Origin: Roseateles noduli
GTDB lineage: Bacteria > Pseudomonadota > Gammaproteobacteria > Burkholderiales > Burkholderiaceae_C
Assembly: GCA_002205125.1 (NCBI GenBank)
Contig: NIOE01000015.1
Location: 62,001 to 126,000, forward strand
Length of the DNA: 64,000 bases
Reading direction: 5' to 3'
The notes under the pieces are model-generated. The model did not search any database. It had not been told where the DNA came from and saw only the letters and a list, made by a program, of their open reading frames with translations. The translations under genes were made by a program, and so were the position numbers. Below, piece by piece: positions 62,775 to 64,000 of the stretch. Numbering within the stretch: the stretch's first letter is position 1; each line of letters begins with the position of its first letter.

Positions 62775-64000
62775 GGTCGACGATGAACTGCTTGACCTGA
62801 TCCACCGAGACCGGCATCACGCTCACGCGCTTGGGGCGCGATTCGAGGTCGTCCAACGCGGCTGGCCGCGGCGGCACGATGCCCAGCGCTTCCTCGATGG
62901 TGACGGCGAACTTGGCCGGCAGTGCCGTTTCCAGCACCAGCATGGGCACGCCCGGCTCGCGATTGGCGAGCGCCACCTTCAGGCCGTCCGCCGTGTGCGT
63001 GTCGATGACGACGCCGTACTGCTGATGGCACAAGCGGATCGTCGCCACGCGGTCCTCATGCGTGCTGCGGCCCGAGACGAAACCGTAGCGCTCGCCGATG
63101 CGCGCACGTTCCTCGGCGGTGATCTCGAAGAAGCCCTTCGAGGCCAGCTCCTCGCCGAACAGCCGCCTCACGCGGTCGCCGTCGCGGTCCAGCAGGTCGA
63201 ACACGAAGCGCTCGAAGTTGCTCGCCTTGGAGATGTCCATCGACGGGCTGGAGGTCTCCAGCGTGTGCTCGGCGCCGCGCGGGCGGTAGACGCCGGTGCG
63301 GAAGAACTCGTCGAGCACGTCGTTCTCGTTGGTCGCCACGACCAGGCGCTCGACGGGCAGGCCCATCATGCGCGCCACATGGCCCGCGCAGACGTTGCCG
63401 AAGTTGCCCGACGGCACGGTGAAGCTCACGCGGTCGCTGTCGGACTTCGTGGCCTGGAAGTAGGCGGCGAAGTAGTAGACGACCTGCGCCAGCAGCCGCG
63501 CCCAGTTGATCGAGTTGACGGTGCCGATGCGGTGGCCGCGCTTGAACGCGAGGTCGTTGGACACCGCCTTGACGATGTCCTGGCAGTCGTCGAACACGCC
63601 CTGCACGGCGATGTTGTGGATGTTGGGATCCTGCAGGCTGAACATCTGCGCCTGCTGGAACGGGCTCATGCGGCCGTGCGGGCTCAGCATGAAGACCTGG
63701 ATGCCGGCCTTGCCGCGCATCGCGTACTCGGCGGCGCTGCCGGTGTCGCCGGAGGTCGCGCCCAGGATGTTGAGCGTCTCGCCGCGGCGCTGGAGCTCGT
63801 ATTCGAACAGCTGACCGAGCAGCTGCATCGCCATGTCCTTGAACGCCAGCGTCGGGCCGTTGGACAGCGCCACCAGCGCCAGACCCGGCTCCAGCGGCTT
63901 CAGCGGCGTGATCTGCGGCGTGCCGAAGACGGCTTCGGTGTAGGTCCGGTGCGCGATCGCCTTCAGGTCGGCGGCGGGGATGTCGTCGATGTAGAGCGAC
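62767..64000 (-). CDS. thrC: threonine synthase, 5' end outside the window
   Basis: The frame is open to the right edge, so the true start lies beyond 64000. About 410 residues are visible, beginning SLYIDDIPAADLKAIAHRTYTEAVF. The PLP-binding Lys is in NGPTLAFKDMAMQLLGQ, and ILGATSGDTGSAAEYAM is the phosphate-binding loop, both typical of the longer (class II) proteobacterial ThrC. It converts O-phosphohomoserine to threonine. The stop overlaps the moeA start. Confidence 0.95.
   Translation of the reverse strand, partial: SLYIDDIPAADLKAIAHRTYTEAVFGTPQITPLKPLEPGLALVALSNGPTLAFKDMAMQLLGQLFEYELQRRGETLNILGATSGDTGSAAEYAMRGKAGIQVFMLSPHGRMSPFQQAQMFSLQDPNIHNIAVQGVFDDCQDIVKAVSNDLAFKRGHRIGTVNSINWARLLAQVVYYFAAYFQATKSDSDRVSFTVPSGNFGNVCAGHVARMMGLPVERLVVATNENDVLDEFFRTGVYRPRGAEHTLETSSPSMDISKASNFERFVFDLLDRDGDRVRRLFGEELASKGFFEITAEERARIGERYGFVSGRSTHEDRVATIRLCHQQYGVVIDTHTADGLKVALANREPGVPMLVLETALPAKFAVTIEEALGIVPPRPAALDDLESRPKRVSVMPVSVDQVKQFIVDHA

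Overview
The window is 64 kb of very GC-rich DNA from a bacterial chromosome. Gene content and order point to an aerobic betaproteobacterium of the order Burkholderiales. The clues are pepA-holC next to lptFG, cbiX-cysB, thrC-moeA-moaD, a PEP-CTERM type exopolysaccharide regulatory set, FimV, and a mesD-mesX methionine locus. The Roseateles/Mitsuaria group is a reasonable guess, but the sequence alone does not prove the genus. Coding density is high, most starts can be placed by Shine-Dalgarno sequences, and no insertion sequence, rRNA or CRISPR array was seen. Two tRNA genes are present: Pro-TGG and Arg-TCT.

Layout. 1-3.4 kb: 3' part of an L-serine dehydratase gene, a spore coat U type secreted protein and a 14-TM class MFS exporter. 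3.4-13.6 kb: a six-gene minus-strand run. It encodes a PEP-CTERM-type sugar transferase, the PrsK/PrsR two-component system, the TPR lipoprotein PrsT, a FeeM-type acyltransferase fused to PilZ, and a Tat-exported trypsin-like protease. It looks like a cell-surface polysaccharide and signalling unit, with no exosortase gene in view. 14-27 kb: housekeeping genes (LivK, HolC, PepA, LptF/LptG, CbiX, CysB, a methionine-type aminotransferase, a FimV-like protein, a Crp/Fnr regulator, a phosphotransferase) ending in tRNA-Pro.

27.2-43.5 kb is accessory and rich in regulators. Two paralogous exported alpha/beta hydrolases with an Asp nucleophile flank a divergent pair of LuxR-type regulators with degenerate receiver domains and an isochorismatase-like hydrolase. 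Then come a 1020-residue winged-helix/ATPase/TPR regulator, a NarL-type response regulator convergent with a 1048-residue propeller sensor kinase, a LysR gene divergent from an Old Yellow Enzyme gene, and a GGDEF-EAL protein. 43.8-48.5 kb: an OPT transporter, tRNA-Arg, about 850 bp of apparently decayed sequence, an AT-rich orphan membrane protein gene that looks foreign, and a secreted phospholipase D-family nuclease.

48.5-54.3 kb: a GDSL lipoprotein, a small unknown gene, and the most interesting unit of the window. An NADPH:FMN reductase gene, mesX (DUF1852) and mesD (a folate-independent core methionine synthase) run in one direction. A MetR-like LysR gene diverges from them across a near-consensus MetR site. 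Together they suggest an oxygen- and flavin-linked route to methionine that is still poorly understood. 54.3-64 kb: a DUF3298-like protein, a SRAP-family protein behind a REP-like palindrome, a membrane spermidine synthase with a Tat-lipoprotein FAD oxidoreductase, an orphan antitoxin-like HTH protein, a thioesterase, MoaD, MoeA and the 3' part of thrC.
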